Part shown: piece by piece, positions 1 to 9,720 of the stretch | Layout of the letters: each line of letters starts with the position of its first letter | How positions within the stretch are numbered: position 1 is the first letter of the stretch | DNA from: Chloroflexota bacterium | Lineage (GTDB): Bacteria; Chloroflexota; UBA11872; UBA12225; JAJDUF01 | DNA length: 64,000 nucleotides | Reading direction: 5' to 3' | Assembly (NCBI GenBank): GCA_022826725.1 | Contig: JAJDUF010000004.1 | Location: 62,001 to 126,000 of the forward strand | Translations under genes and position numbers: made by a program | Notes under the pieces: generated by a model | Databases searched by the model: none | Told to the model about the DNA's origin: nothing | Seen by the model: only the letters and a program-made list of their open reading frames with translations

Positions 1-1
1 C

Positions 2-3000
2 GAGGTGCAGTACCGCGTCAAGGCGGCCCAGGGCGAGGACCCCGCGGCGTGGACCCTCTACAAATACGATGATCCCGCCGACACCAACGACCCTCCCGCC
101 AAGATCAGCCTGCTGCCCGCGACGGCCACCAGCGTGACGCTGCCGGACCTGGAAGCGGGCGCCACCTACGAAGTGCAGGTGCGCGCCGTAACCAGCGAGG
201 AGGCCGAGGGCCCCTGGTCGGACATCGGGGAAGGCACGGCCAACACGCCGCCGAATCTGACTGCCACGTTCATTGCTGACTTCTCTCTGCAATGGTTCAG
301 ATTCGGAAATTCGCTCTCTGCACAGAATCTGTCGAACGGGCTTTTCCAGGACGCCGACAACGACACGCTGACCTACGACGCCTCGTCGGAATATCCCAAG
401 GTGATCCAGGCCTGGATCGAAACCAACACGCTGAAGATCCGGGCCCGCAATCCGGCCGCGGCCACCGTCACCTATGGGGCGCGTGACGCCTATGGCGGGT
501 ACGCATCCCGGACGGTGGAGGTCACCGGAACAGTCAACACCATAACTGGACAGATATACGAGAACGCCTGCTGCGGCCGGTATGTGCGTTTGATCAAGGG
601 CGACGGAGGGACCTACACCTACACGCTGACCGGGGACGCCTTTGTAAACGGGCCCTTTGTCCATGATGCCACCACGGGCTGGATCAGCCTGGGTGCGGGC
701 AAGAGCCTGGACTACGAGACCAAGAGTTCCTACACCGGCACGCTCAGCTGGACCGTGGAGGAACAGACGGCCACTGCCACCATCACCATCAACGTGATTG
801 ACCTCGAGGCCAACAAGCCCGCTACGCCCACGCTCACCCGCACGGAGTTCAGCGAGCCGACAGCCCCGGCGCTGGACGTGAGTTGGACGGCGCCGGCGCT
901 GACCGGCGAGGCCTTTAACCGTCTCCAGATCACCGGCTACGAGGTGCAGTACCGCGTCAAGGTGGCCGAAGGTGAAACGGAAAACGCCTGGACGCTCTAC
1001 AAATACGATGATCCCGCCGACACCAACGACCCGCCCGCCAAGATCAGCCTGCTGCCCGCGACGCCGACCAGCGTCACCCTGCCGGACCTGACAGCGGGCG
1101 CGACCTACGAGGTGCAGGTGCGAGCCATTGCGGGCGTTGAGGGCCCCGGCCCCTGGTCGGACACCGGGGAAGGCCGGGCCAACCGGCCGCCGACCACCAG
1201 CGGTACGGGCCTCGCTGACAGCACCATCGCCGTCAACACGGCCACCGACTATGCCATCAGCGATAAGTTCACCGACGCCGACAGTGACACGCTGACCTAC
1301 TCGGCCTCGGCCGCTCAGGCCGGCGTGCTCACCACCGCGATAACGGGTAACGATTCCGACACCCTTAGGGTCACTGTCATCAACCCCGCCGCGTCCGTCG
1401 TGACCTACGGCGTCTCCGACGGGTACGGTGGCTATGTTTCGCGCACCGTCACGATCACGGGCACCGCCGCCGCGACCCGCAGCGTGGCCGAGAACGCCGC
1501 CGCGGGCACGGCGGTAGGCACAGCGGTGACGGGAACGCCCTACAACGGCGGGAAGCTGACCTACACGCTGACGGGCGAGGCTTCGACGTCGGGGGCCTTT
1601 GAGATCGACTCGGCCACCGGCCAGATCAAGGTGAAGCAAGGCGCCATCCTGGACTACGAGACCAAGAGTTCCTACACCGGGCTGGTGGAGTACACGGTGC
1701 AGGGTCAGGCGGCGGTGATCAACGTCACCATCAATCTGACCGACATGGCGGTGCCGGAGCCGCCGGCTGCGCCGGCCGTGACCCCGGCGGCGGCTGCCCC
1801 CACAACTACGCTGGACGTGGCCTGGACGGCCCCGGCTAACACCAGCGCGACCATCATCGACTACGACGTGCAGTACCGCCAGCAGGCTGCCGAAGGTGAG
1901 GGCCCCGAGGCATGGACGGCGCACCCCTTCTCCGGCGCGGGCACGACCACTACGCTCACCGGCTTGTTGTCCAACACGGCCTACGAGGTGCAGGTCCGCG
2001 CCACCAACGGCGAGGGCACCAGCCTCTGGTCCGCCACCGGCACGGGCCGTACCGATGGCCTGCATCCAAAAACTCCCCCTCCCAACCCCGGCGATCCCGA
2101 CGATCCCGACGACAACGACGACAACGACGACCCCGACTTCGGCTCTTCGCCGTCCCGTGAGATCGCGGAGAACTCGCCCGCCGGCACTGCCGTCGGGGCG
2201 CCGGTGACGGCCGCAGACCGCGATGGCGACGCGCTGACCTACGCGCTGACCGGCTCCAGCACTTTCGTCATTGACCCGGCCAGCGGCCAGATCCGTGTAG
2301 CCACGGGCGCCGTGCTCGACTACGAGGCCCGGTCGTCCTACTCCGTGACGCTCACCGTCACGGACGGCAAGGACGCTGCCGGCGCAACCGATCCTGCGAT
2401 TGACGACACCGTCACCGTGACCATCACGGTGCTCAACGTGAACGAGCCGCCGGCCGCACCGGCCGCGCCGGCCGTGACCCCGGCGGCCGCCGCTCCCACG
2501 ACCACGCTGGACGTGACCTGGACGGCCCCGGCCAACCACGGGCGGCCGGTGATCGGCGACTACGACGTGCAGTACCGGGTAGCGGGCACGGGGGGCTGGC
2601 AGAACCAGCTCTTCCACGGTCCCGGCACCGCGACCACGCTCACCGGCTTGCAGCCGGACACGAGCTACGAGGTGCAGGTCCGGGCCGCCAACATCGAGGG
2701 GATTGGTCCTTGGTCGGCTGCCGGCACCGGCACCACCCAGGCCGTGCCCACCCCGACGCCGAACGTGCCCACCCCGCAGACTACGCCACCGCCGAACGCG
2801 ACGCCGACCCCACAGACTACGCCGCAAGCTACGCCGCCGAACGTGCCTACCCCGCAGACTACGCCACCGCCGAACGTCACGCCGACGCCACAGACTACGC
2901 CGCAAGCTACGCCGCCGAACGCGACGCCAACGCCGGAAGTGAATCTCCCACCGCGCTTCCCGCCGGACGGTATTCCCCCACGCGAGATACCCGAGGACAC

Positions 3001-3643
3001 GCCGCCCGACTCGCCCGTCGGCCCGCCGGTGCAGGCGGACGACCCGGACGGCGAAGACGTAACCTACACCGTGGATGATGATGATGATTTCACCATTGAT
3101 CCCGACACCGGACAGATCACGGTGGCGCCCGATGCACAGTTGGAACCCGGCACCTACATCTTGACCGTGACCGCTACCGATAGCGAGGGCAGCGTGGCCA
3201 CGGCCACGGTCACTATCACCGTGACCGATGTGGATGAGCCGTCCTTGCAGCCCACCGGTCTGGCGGCTGGCTCGTCGTCAACCGGTGGTGGCGGCCAGAC
3301 TCGCAGCACGACCAGCGACTGGTGGTCGAACCTGTGGTCGAACCTGTGGTCGCCATTCAATATCGCCGCTATGGTGTCGCTGCTGATGGCCGGGTTGGCC
3401 TCGCTGGTCACGTCCGCGATCAAGCTCGGGCTTGAGCAGGGGAGCTGGCTGTGGCTGATGCCGATTGTGGCGCGGCGCCGCGAGCAGCCGGCCACGGCCG
3501 GAGCCGCCGCCGTTCCGATCACCGTCATACCCAAGCCGGTCGTGATCGGGTGGCGGGCCACACAATCGGCCGACCGCCGCACGGAGCCAATCACCGTCAC
3601 ACCGGAGCCGGTCGTAGTGGGGTGGCAAGCCGCCGCCGGCTAG
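2..3643 (+). CDS. Giant FN3/cadherin-like surface protein, 5' end outside window
   Basis: The reading frame is open at the left edge, so at least the N-terminus and signal peptide are missing. About 1213 residues remain. Fibronectin type III modules (core YEVQYRV and YEVQVRA strands) alternate with cadherin/dystroglycan-like modules (IAENSPAGTAVG, DPASGQI, LDYE, VTVTDG). An acidic Asp/Asn/Pro linker lies near residues 690-715 and a Pro/Thr linker near 910-980, before the last cadherin-like module. A hydrophobic segment (IAAMVSLLMAGLASLVTSA) near residue 1120 is followed by an Arg-rich stretch, so the repeats should face outward. After the membrane segment the short motif ITVxPxPVVxGWxA occurs twice. 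The family is known for adhesion and surface-layer roles; the exact ligand cannot be told. A strong hairpin follows the stop codon. Confidence 0.85.
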   Translation, partial: EVQYRVKAAQGEDPAAWTLYKYDDPADTNDPPAKISLLPATATSVTLPDLEAGATYEVQVRAVTSEEAEGPWSDIGEGTANTPPNLTATFIADFSLQWFRFGNSLSAQNLSNGLFQDADNDTLTYDASSEYPKVIQAWIETNTLKIRARNPAAATVTYGARDAYGGYASRTVEVTGTVNTITGQIYENACCGRYVRLIKGDGGTYTYTLTGDAFVNGPFVHDATTGWISLGAGKSLDYETKSSYTGTLSWTVEEQTATATITINVIDLEANKPATPTLTRTEFSEPTAPALDVSWTAPALTGEAFNRLQITGYEVQYRVKVAEGETENAWTLYKYDDPADTNDPPAKISLLPATPTSVTLPDLTAGATYEVQVRAIAGVEGPGPWSDTGEGRANRPPTTSGTGLADSTIAVNTATDYAISDKFTDADSDTLTYSASAAQAGVLTTAITGNDSDTLRVTVINPAASVVTYGVSDGYGGYVSRTVTITGTAAATRSVAENAAAGTAVGTAVTGTPYNGGKLTYTLTGEASTSGAFEIDSATGQIKVKQGAILDYETKSSYTGLVEYTVQGQAAVINVTINLTDMAVPEPPAAPAVTPAAAAPTTTLDVAWTAPANTSATIIDYDVQYRQQAAEGEGPEAWTAHPFSGAGTTTTLTGLLSNTAYEVQVRATNGEGTSLWSATGTGRTDGLHPKTPPPNPGDPDDPDDNDDNDDPDFGSSPSREIAENSPAGTAVGAPVTAADRDGDALTYALTGSSTFVIDPASGQIRVATGAVLDYEARSSYSVTLTVTDGKDAAGATDPAIDDTVTVTITVLNVNEPPAAPAAPAVTPAAAAPTTTLDVTWTAPANHGRPVIGDYDVQYRVAGTGGWQNQLFHGPGTATTLTGLQPDTSYEVQVRAANIEGIGPWSAAGTGTTQAVPTPTPNVPTPQTTPPPNATPTPQTTPQATPPNVPTPQTTPPPNVTPTPQTTPQATPPNATPTPEVNLPPRFPPDGIPPREIPEDTPPDSPVGPPVQADDPDGEDVTYTVDDDDDFTIDPDTGQITVAPDAQLEPGTYILTVTATDSEGSVATATVTITVTDVDEPSLQPTGLAAGSSSTGGGGQTRSTTSDWWSNLWSNLWSPFNIAAMVSLLMAGLASLVTSAIKLGLEQGSWLWLMPIVARRREQPATAGAAAVPITVIPKPVVIGWRATQSADRRTEPITVTPEPVVVGWQAAAG
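2761..2916 (+). repeat. Two 78-bp tandem repeats coding a Pro/Thr linker
   Basis: Two near-identical in-frame 78-bp units (2761-2838 and 2839-2916) code 26 residues each of the form NVPTPQTTPPPN followed by a TPTPQTTPQATPP run. They form the extended stalk before the last cadherin-like module of the surface protein. Confidence 0.9.
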
Positions 3644-3660
3644 CTACCCGACTCCTGCCT

Positions 3661-3699
3661 CCTCCCCCGCGCCCTCGCCAAGCGAGAGCGCGGGGGAGG
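3661..3699. terminator. Long GC-rich hairpin after the surface protein
   Basis: CCTCCCCCGCG at 3661-3671 pairs perfectly with CGCGGGGGAGG at 3689-3699, and an inner CTCGC/GCGAG stem extends it around a CAA loop. It lies 18 bases after the stop, between convergent genes. No T-tract follows, so it may be a bidirectional terminator or a REP-like element. Confidence 0.55.
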
Positions 3700-3710
3700 G
3701 GGCATAGCTG

Positions 3711-3850
3711 ACAAGGGTAGGTTTTTCTGTAGAGCAGCAGACCTACCCTCGTCCCCCCACCGCAGCGGGGGGACCATAGGGGGCTACATCCCACGACCCG
3801 ATTAAGTGAGCAACTTTCATCTAGGGAAGAGGCCGGGGGGTGAGGTCCTC
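3711..3850. repeat. Composite intergenic palindromes
   Basis: GGGTAGGT (3715-3722) pairs with ACCTACCC (3741-3748). A C6/G6 stem follows at 3753-3772, then the phrase GGCCGGGGGGTGAGG near 3831-3845. The same three modules recur at 10812-10985, and the last also near 9585, so these are dispersed elements and not a single terminator. Confidence 0.6.
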
Positions 3851-3855
3851 CCTTA

Positions 3856-5235
3856 CTAATAAGCGCCTTGACCGCGGAGCACGACCCACACCGTCTTCCA
3901 CAGAATCTTCAGGTCCAGCAGTGGTGAGTAGTTCTGGATGTAGAAGAGATCGTATTCGACGTTCAGATGCAGCGGATTGTCGCTGCGCCCGTTCACCTGC
4001 CACCAGCCGGTGATACCGGGCAGCACCGCCAGCCGCTGGCGCTGCCACGGCTCGTATCGCTCGACGATCCACGGTTGCTCCGGCCGTGGGCCGACCAGAC
4101 TCATCTCGCCCCGCAGCACGTTGAACAGGTTCGGGAGCTCGTCGAGGCTCCAGCGCCGCAGCCACCGCCCTACGGGTGTCACCCGCGGATCTTTGGACTG
4201 TTTATAGCGTCGGTCGCGCTCGGCGCCCATCATCATTGTCCGGAACTTCCACATCGAGAACAGCCGGCCATTCTCGCCAACGCGCTCCAAGCGCACCAGA
4301 ATAGGGCCGCTTGAGAACAGCCGAATAATGACGGCGATCACGGCGATGGCCGGGAGCAGCAGCGGCAGCGCGATGATCGTCAGCACCAGATCGAACGTCC
4401 GCTTCACGGCCCGATCAAAGCCGCTGATGACCGGGTCGCGGAGACCGATGAGCGGAATACCCCAGAAGTCCTCGACACGCGCCCGCACGGACACAATCTC
4501 GAACAGGTCGGGCACAATCCGCACGCGCACGGGCGCCGCTGCCAGCGCCAACGCTACCCGCAGAATCCGCGCATGGGCACGCCCCGGCAGCGCAATGATG
4601 ATCTCGTCAGCCTGCTCCGCCTCCACGAGCTCGACAATATCGTCGGTCGTGCCCAGCACCGGATGACCGGCGACGGTACTGTGCGCCTTGGCCGGATCGT
4701 CGTCCACGAAACCGGCGACGCGCAGACCGGTCCAGGCGTTCTCCTGCACCAGGCGCACCACTTCCTGCCCTACCGGTCCGGCGCCGACCACGAGCAAGCG
4801 TCGGGTCGCTACTCCTGATGACGTGAGGGCATTGAGCAAGAGGCGTCCGACCACGCGGAGGTTGAGCAAGAAGAGGAGATTGAGCAGGAAGAAATAGCCG
4901 ACCAGTAGGCGCGAGATGAACTGAAACTTGAATGCGAAGAAGAACGCCGGCAGCAGCGCCGTGGCGATAATCACGGCCGGCACAATGGCTCGCACCTCGT
5001 CACCGAACCCGCGCATCCGGCGGGGGTCGTAGGCGCCGAGCAGGCGCAGGAAGAACGGCCAGATCAGCACCGCGGCGAGATAGATGGGCCACTCCAGAAA
5101 GTAGCCGGGAGCAACGGGAGAGCCGAAAGGCAGCCGGTGTCGCGCTTCATCCGCCAGCCACAATGCCAAAGCCGTCAGCCCGGCATCGGCAAGCACCAGT
5201 ACGCCAAGATAGCGGTTGGCGATGTGCCCCAACAT
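3856..5235 (-). CDS. Polyprenyl-phosphate glycosyl-1-phosphate transferase (WcaJ/PglC type)
   Basis: A 459-residue membrane enzyme expected to load the first sugar phosphate onto undecaprenyl phosphate for exopolysaccharide synthesis. The N-terminal ~115 residues are hydrophobic with several membrane spans. A Rossmann-like CoA-binding domain follows (LLVVGAGPVGQEVVRLV, about 145-250). The C-terminal bacterial sugar transferase domain starts at KRTFDLVLTIIALPLLLPAI and has the family motifs WKFRTM, SLDELPNLFNVLRGEMSLVG, PRPE and LPGITGWWQVNGR. The length is typical of the family. It ends an apparent minus-strand operon with two GT4 enzymes, 39 bases after the first. Which sugar it transfers is not visible. 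Confidence 0.93.
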   Translation of the reverse strand: MLGHIANRYLGVLVLADAGLTALALWLADEARHRLPFGSPVAPGYFLEWPIYLAAVLIWPFFLRLLGAYDPRRMRGFGDEVRAIVPAVIIATALLPAFFFAFKFQFISRLLVGYFFLLNLLFLLNLRVVGRLLLNALTSSGVATRRLLVVGAGPVGQEVVRLVQENAWTGLRVAGFVDDDPAKAHSTVAGHPVLGTTDDIVELVEAEQADEIIIALPGRAHARILRVALALAAAPVRVRIVPDLFEIVSVRARVEDFWGIPLIGLRDPVISGFDRAVKRTFDLVLTIIALPLLLPAIAVIAVIIRLFSSGPILVRLERVGENGRLFSMWKFRTMMMGAERDRRYKQSKDPRVTPVGRWLRRWSLDELPNLFNVLRGEMSLVGPRPEQPWIVERYEPWQRQRLAVLPGITGWWQVNGRSDNPLHLNVEYDLFYIQNYSPLLDLKILWKTVWVVLRGQGAY

Positions 5236-5274
5236 GGTCAGCCGTCCGTACTGCTCTACCCTCTGCCTCGCACG

Positions 5275-6450
5275 TCACTCGCATTGTAGCAACTGCTCGT
5301 ACAACGCACGAGTGCGGGTAACCATCCGTTCCTTGGTGAACCGCGCCGCGATGGTGGCACGAGCACGGGCGCCCAGCGCGGCGCCGCGATCCGGTTGATC
5401 CAACACTGCTCGCAGCCGAGCCGCCAGCGCCTGCGGCTCCCCCGGCGGGGCCAGCAGACCGTTCTTGCCGTGTTCGATCACGTCCCGCGTGCCGAGCACG
5501 CCCGTAGCGACGACCGGCTTGCCGAGGCCCATGGCTTCAAGTACCACGTAGGACAATCCCTCGAAGCGCGACGACAGCATCAGCACATCGAAGCCGGCCA
5601 TCAGCCGCGAGGCATTCGGCACGTAGGGCAGGAACGTCATCCGCTCACCCAAGTCTAGCGTCTGTGCCAGTCGTTTACTCGCCGCCAATAGCTCGCCGCC
5701 GTTGACCCAGACGAAACGCACCTTGTCATGGGTCCGGGCCACGGCGGCTGCGGTATGGAGCCAGGTGAACGGGTCCTTCTGCGCCATCTGACGGGCGACG
5801 GTTCCGACGACCAAGGCATCATCTTCCCAGCCGTATTCGGCGCGGACTTTGGCGCGCTCTGCCGGCCCCGGCAGCTCGTCCGGATCGAGGCCGTTCTCGA
5901 TCACGGCGACGCGGTCCGCCGGCACAATCCCGCGCCGGACGGCCTCCGTCCCTTCCGATGGCGAGACGGCGATGAGCCGGTCGGTGCAGCGCCCCAAGCC
6001 CCGCTCGATGGTCAGGTAGAGCCAGCGTCGTCTGCTCGATCCGGGGATCAGGTACGAAAATCCATGCGGCGTGTAGCAGACGTGCGGCACGCCAGCGAGG
6101 CGAGCCGCAGCTCGACCGATCACCCCGGCCTTCGAGCTGTGGCAGTGGACGATGTCGTAGCGGCTGTGGCGCATCAGGCGGGCCAGGCGCAGCGTTGCCA
6201 GTAGGTCGGCCCCAGGCGAAATGGCCCGGTGCATCGGGATCGGGTGGACCGGTATGCCGGCACCCGCTACGTCGCTGACAAAAGAGGTGTCCCCGAACGC
6301 CTCGGACCGCACCGGCGGGCAGGCTACCTCGATCCGGTAGCCCGCACGATGAAGCCCGATACTCAACTCCGTGAGGTGCCGTTTTGTGCCACCGATGGTC
6401 GCCTCCATCACTTGCAACACCCGCGCTCGCCGGCCGCCGGAGGTGCTCAC
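5275..6450 (-). CDS. GT4-family glycosyltransferase
   Basis: 391 residues, two Rossmann-like halves (GT-B fold). The N-terminal acceptor half begins RVLQVMEATIGGTKRHL and holds HCHSSKAGVIGRAAARLAGV, a signature of GT4 enzymes of EPS pathways. The C-terminal nucleotide-sugar half has VGTVARQMAQKDPFTWL and the E-x7-E region RFEGLSYVVLEAMGLGKPVV. A GTG start at 6450 overlaps the stop codon of the upstream glycosyltransferase by four bases, implying translational coupling. It probably adds a later sugar to the lipid-linked oligosaccharide started by the neighbouring WcaJ-type enzyme. Donor and acceptor are unknown. Confidence 0.92.
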   Translation of the reverse strand: MSTSGGRRARVLQVMEATIGGTKRHLTELSIGLHRAGYRIEVACPPVRSEAFGDTSFVSDVAGAGIPVHPIPMHRAISPGADLLATLRLARLMRHSRYDIVHCHSSKAGVIGRAAARLAGVPHVCYTPHGFSYLIPGSSRRRWLYLTIERGLGRCTDRLIAVSPSEGTEAVRRGIVPADRVAVIENGLDPDELPGPAERAKVRAEYGWEDDALVVGTVARQMAQKDPFTWLHTAAAVARTHDKVRFVWVNGGELLAASKRLAQTLDLGERMTFLPYVPNASRLMAGFDVLMLSSRFEGLSYVVLEAMGLGKPVVATGVLGTRDVIEHGKNGLLAPPGEPQALAARLRAVLDQPDRGAALGARARATIAARFTKERMVTRTRALYEQLLQCE

Positions 6451-7598
6451 GATGCCCTCGCCTCGGCATATACCGCGAGTGTTTCACGCACCATGCGCTC
6501 GGCCGTGAAGTGGGCTTGCACGCGAGCGGCTCCCGCCGCGCCCAGCCGCGCCCGTCGCTCCGGATCGCCGCAGAGTTGGAGCAGCGCACGGGCGAGGGCG
6601 TGCGGATCGTGCGGCGGCACGAGCAGACCTGTCCCGCCGTCACGGACGACCTCCGGAATGGCGCTGACCGCCGTCGCTACTACCGGCCGTTGCGCGGCCA
6701 TGGCTTCTACGAGCACCAAACCGAACCCCTCCCAATGCGACGACTGCACCACGATGTCACAGGCGGCCAGGAGCACCGGCACGTCGTCGCGATGCCCGGC
6801 CCAGTGAACACGCGCCGCCAACTCCGGCGCGGCGGCCGCTGCACGGAGGGCTTGCTCGTAGTCCGCCGATGCCTGTTGCGGCGCCCCGGCGACGATCAGG
6901 TGGACGGTCGGTAGCGCCGCCGCCACCTGCCGCAGCGCGGCGAGCAGATCGAGATGCCCCTTCTGTGGATCCAAGCGCCCAATCGTGAGCAGCAGTGGGG
7001 CCTCTGCCGGCACGCCGAATTCGGCGCGGACCGCCGCGCGTGCGGCTGCCGTGGCCGCTCCGGTGTCGGGAGTGATGCCGTAGTAGACGCGGCGGAGATG
7101 CTCGGACGGGACCCGACCACGATCACGGATATAACGACCGACGTGCTCCGAGAGCACGATCACGCGGTCGGTCAGCCGGGCGAGCCGGCCGTGAATCGTC
7201 CCGACGAGCGGTCGGCGTAGCACGGCCTCGTCATTGTGTTTCGACGAGATCAGGATTGCCCCGCCGGCCAGGCGCGCCGCGACGGCGCCATAGGCATCGG
7301 CTTTGAGTAGATGGGTATGGATCACGTCATACTGCCCGGCGCGAATCAGTCGGATGAGGCGCGGGAGCACCAAGGGACTGACCGTCGCCTGGGCGCGCAG
7401 GTCAATCACGCGCCCGGCCACGCTCTGGAATTGATTAACGAGATAGGGGTCCTTGAGGTAGGCAAGGTCAACGCTCCAGCCCGCGGCGCGCTGGCCGGCC
7501 ATCAGGATGTGCAGATGACGCTGTGCCCCACCGCGGTGGAGGGAGGTGATGACGTGCAGCACCCGGCCGACGATAGGAACCTCTTTGCCCACCGGCAA
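6447..7598 (-). CDS. GT4-family glycosyltransferase
   Basis: 383 residues with the GT4 layout. The N-terminal half carries RVLHVITSLHRGGAQRHL and HTHLLKADAYGAVAARLAGG; the C-terminal half carries LLTIGRLDPQKGHLDLL and HWEGFGLVLVEAMAAQRPVV. It is the first glycosyltransferase of the minus-strand block and overlaps the next gene by four bases. The start is uncertain: the frame opens at a TTG (7598), but GTG codons a few residues in, just before the RVLHVI strand, are equally plausible. Role: glycan assembly on the cytoplasmic face of the membrane; sugar specificity unknown. Confidence 0.9.
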   Translation of the reverse strand: MPVGKEVPIVGRVLHVITSLHRGGAQRHLHILMAGQRAAGWSVDLAYLKDPYLVNQFQSVAGRVIDLRAQATVSPLVLPRLIRLIRAGQYDVIHTHLLKADAYGAVAARLAGGAILISSKHNDEAVLRRPLVGTIHGRLARLTDRVIVLSEHVGRYIRDRGRVPSEHLRRVYYGITPDTGAATAAARAAVRAEFGVPAEAPLLLTIGRLDPQKGHLDLLAALRQVAAALPTVHLIVAGAPQQASADYEQALRAAAAAPELAARVHWAGHRDDVPVLLAACDIVVQSSHWEGFGLVLVEAMAAQRPVVATAVSAIPEVVRDGGTGLLVPPHDPHALARALLQLCGDPERRARLGAAGAARVQAHFTAERMVRETLAVYAEARAS

Positions 7599-7758
7599 CG
7601 CTCGCCGCCGCCGCGCGTCCCTTCACCCAAATGCTGCGTTGAAGGGATAGGTGCGGGGCGCGACACTCTAGCCAGCATTCTAGCAAAGCCCCGCCACCGC
7701 CCTCCTACGATCATCCCCTCACCTGACAGGGGTCGGCGGCAGGCAGCCGACGGTGCCC

Positions 7759-7992
7759 TCATTGCTGCATGGTCGGCTCGGCAGCGCGGCGGCGTACCGA
7801 GGGAGGCGGCTCTTCGAAAGGTTCGCCACGCTGCTCGGCCTGCAGCCGTCGTTCGTTCCACGCTTCCCACTCGGCGTCGGCTCCACGCAGCGTTTCTGCT
7901 GCTACCTCCGTTTTCGTTTCCGCTACCGCCCTAGCAATCTGCTCCTGCCGCCGCTTCTCGCGCCATTCCTCGAACGCTGCTGCCAACACCAT
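7759..7992 (-). CDS. Small charged helical protein, unknown function
   Basis: The ATG at 7992 is preceded by a clear GGGGAGG ribosome-binding site six bases upstream. The frame is open to 8088, but I prefer the internal start. The product is 77 residues: a short hydrophobic N-terminus (MVLAAAFEEW) and a long, strongly charged Arg/Glu-rich helix of likely coiled-coil character, ending in a Pro/Arg tail. I do not recognise a family. It lies between the exopolysaccharide genes and an MFS transporter on the same strand. Confidence 0.5.
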   Translation of the reverse strand: MVLAAAFEEWREKRRQEQIARAVAETKTEVAAETLRGADAEWEAWNERRLQAEQRGEPFEEPPPSVRRRAAEPTMQQ

Positions 7993-8157
7993 CAGATACC
8001 TCCCCGTCTCCGTTATTACCATGGACAGTGCCGCCGCCGTGACCGCGAGTGACGACAAGTCATGCCAGAGTGCCGCCAGGCTTGCCACCCGCCTCCGATT
8101 GACGCCCGCTCCCCACCATGGTGCAGAGCGGGCCGGGGGGATGAGGTGCGCCGGACG

Positions 8158-9342
8158 TTAGGCCAGGCGCCGCACGGTCGGGCTGAACAGCGCGAAGGCG
8201 AGTACCAGCAGCGCCACGAGCACGCCGGTCCCCGCCATCATCAGCCTGGCACCCATCAGGTCGGCCAACGCACCTCCCGGGAGCGCCGAAAGCGGCGTTA
8301 GCCCCATCGTGACCAGCCAGATGCTCATCACCCGCCCCGACATGGACCGATCCGCCTGGCGCAGCAGCAACGCGCTGTACAGCGTTTGGAGTCCCGCATA
8401 GGCAACCCCGACGAGCACGAGCAGCGCCGTCGCCAGCAGGAATGCCGGGGCCAGTGCAAATGCGGCCAATGCTGCGCCGAGCAGCGCGCCCAAGGCCAGC
8501 AGCAGTCGTCCGAGGGCACGAGCGCCGCTCAGCGCGGCAATAATCCCGGTGCCGACCAGAGCGCCAATTCCTTCGGCAGCCGCCATGAACCCCAGCCCCT
8601 CCGGACCGGAATCGAACACCCGCAAGGCGAACACCGGCAGCAACCGCTGATGGGAGGCCGCTATGCACAAGATCAGTGTGGCGATGATAACCAGCGTCCG
8701 CAGGGACGGCGTAGACCACACGTAGCGCAGCCCGGCGATAGCCTGCTGCCGGGCCGAGGCTTTTGTCGGCGCCGGTGGGCTGTAGGGCAAACCGATCACG
8801 CTGAATACCACCACGGCATATCCCACGGCCATCAGTAGACAGATCCCACCGATCCCCACGGTCGGCAAGCCGATCAGCAGCCCGGCCAGGGCCGGACCCG
8901 CAACGCGGCTGGCGTTCATGCCGAAGCTGCGGAGGGCCAGCGCGTTCACCAGATCGTCTTTGTGTACCAGCTCCGTCAAGAACGACTGCCGGGCCGGAAC
9001 GTTGAACGCGAAGAGCGCACCTTGGAGGACCGCAAAGGCAAAGAGGTGCCACACCTGCACGATCCCGGTCAGCACCAGCACGGCCAATATGCCACCAACC
9101 AAGGCCAATCCGCCCTGAGTCAGCGCGAGCAAGGTCCGGCGGGCGATCCGGTCCGCCACCACCCCGCCCAACAGCGCAAAGCTCACCACGGGCAGGGCGA
9201 GAGCGAGGCCCATGACACCCAGCATGGTCGCGGAGCCGGTCAGCTCGAAGACGAGATAGCCAATTGCGATGTCCGCCATGCGCCAGGCCAGCATGGATGG
9301 CAGCATGGCCAGCCACAGGCGACGGAAATGCCGGTTCCGCAA
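8158..9342 (-). CDS. MFS transporter (EntS/MFS_3 type)
   Basis: 394 residues, about twelve membrane spans. The opening RNRHFRRLWLAMLPSMLA and the loop GGVVADRIARRTLLAL (the conserved A-motif between helices 2 and 3) place it with small-molecule exporters related to EntS. The start is unclear. The TTG at 9342 lies inside the usual FRALRNRxF segment, and the frame stays open upstream to a TGA near 9432 with no ATG or GTG; a GGAGG lies about 15 bases before the TTG. The substrate cannot be inferred; position suggests export linked to the glycan cluster. Confidence 0.85.
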   Translation of the reverse strand: MRNRHFRRLWLAMLPSMLAWRMADIAIGYLVFELTGSATMLGVMGLALALPVVSFALLGGVVADRIARRTLLALTQGGLALVGGILAVLVLTGIVQVWHLFAFAVLQGALFAFNVPARQSFLTELVHKDDLVNALALRSFGMNASRVAGPALAGLLIGLPTVGIGGICLLMAVGYAVVVFSVIGLPYSPPAPTKASARQQAIAGLRYVWSTPSLRTLVIIATLILCIAASHQRLLPVFALRVFDSGPEGLGFMAAAEGIGALVGTGIIAALSGARALGRLLLALGALLGAALAAFALAPAFLLATALLVLVGVAYAGLQTLYSALLLRQADRSMSGRVMSIWLVTMGLTPLSALPGGALADLMGARLMMAGTGVLVALLVLAFALFSPTVRRLA

Positions 9343-9720
9343 GGCGCGAAAGGATTGCCTCCAATCTACGCCCCGGAGGCGAGGAACTTGTGGCGGCGGC
9401 TTGCTGCTCTCCTTATTGACGGCGGTGCTAATGAGTCACCAACCTATTGCGAGGGGCGCACGGGCGGATAAGCGGGCCAGCGGGGTATGTCGAGCATACC
9501 AGCGCATCACCCTCCTGACCAGAGCACCTTCCTAGCCCCCGGCCCCAGGGCCCTACTCCCCCTCTCCACCATGGTGGAGAGGGGGCCGGGGGGTGAGGCC
9601 GGCCCCACCACACCTGGCATTTTCCCGTGCGGCTTTGGCCCGTCAATGGGTGAGGCCAATCCCCGACCGTTGTCCCCCGCCCCACTCCGCCAATATGCGC
9701 CTATTGACGGAGGTTAGCGG
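9343..9720. repeat. Gene-free stretch holding dispersed palindromes
   Basis: A fully palindromic arm pair CCCCCTCTCCACC/GGTGGAGAGGGGG occupies 9558-9585, followed by GGCCGGGGGGTGAGG. At 9627-9645 lies GTGCGGCTTTGGCCCGTCA, one arm of the long hairpin found complete at 10999-11053. No gene is seen apart from the uncertain 5' end of the MFS transporter. Confidence 0.65.

Noticed and set aside
8060-9364. A 434-codon minus-strand frame over the MFS transporter
   Set aside because: Out-of-frame shadow without membrane-protein pattern; the overlapping 394-residue frame has all MFS features.
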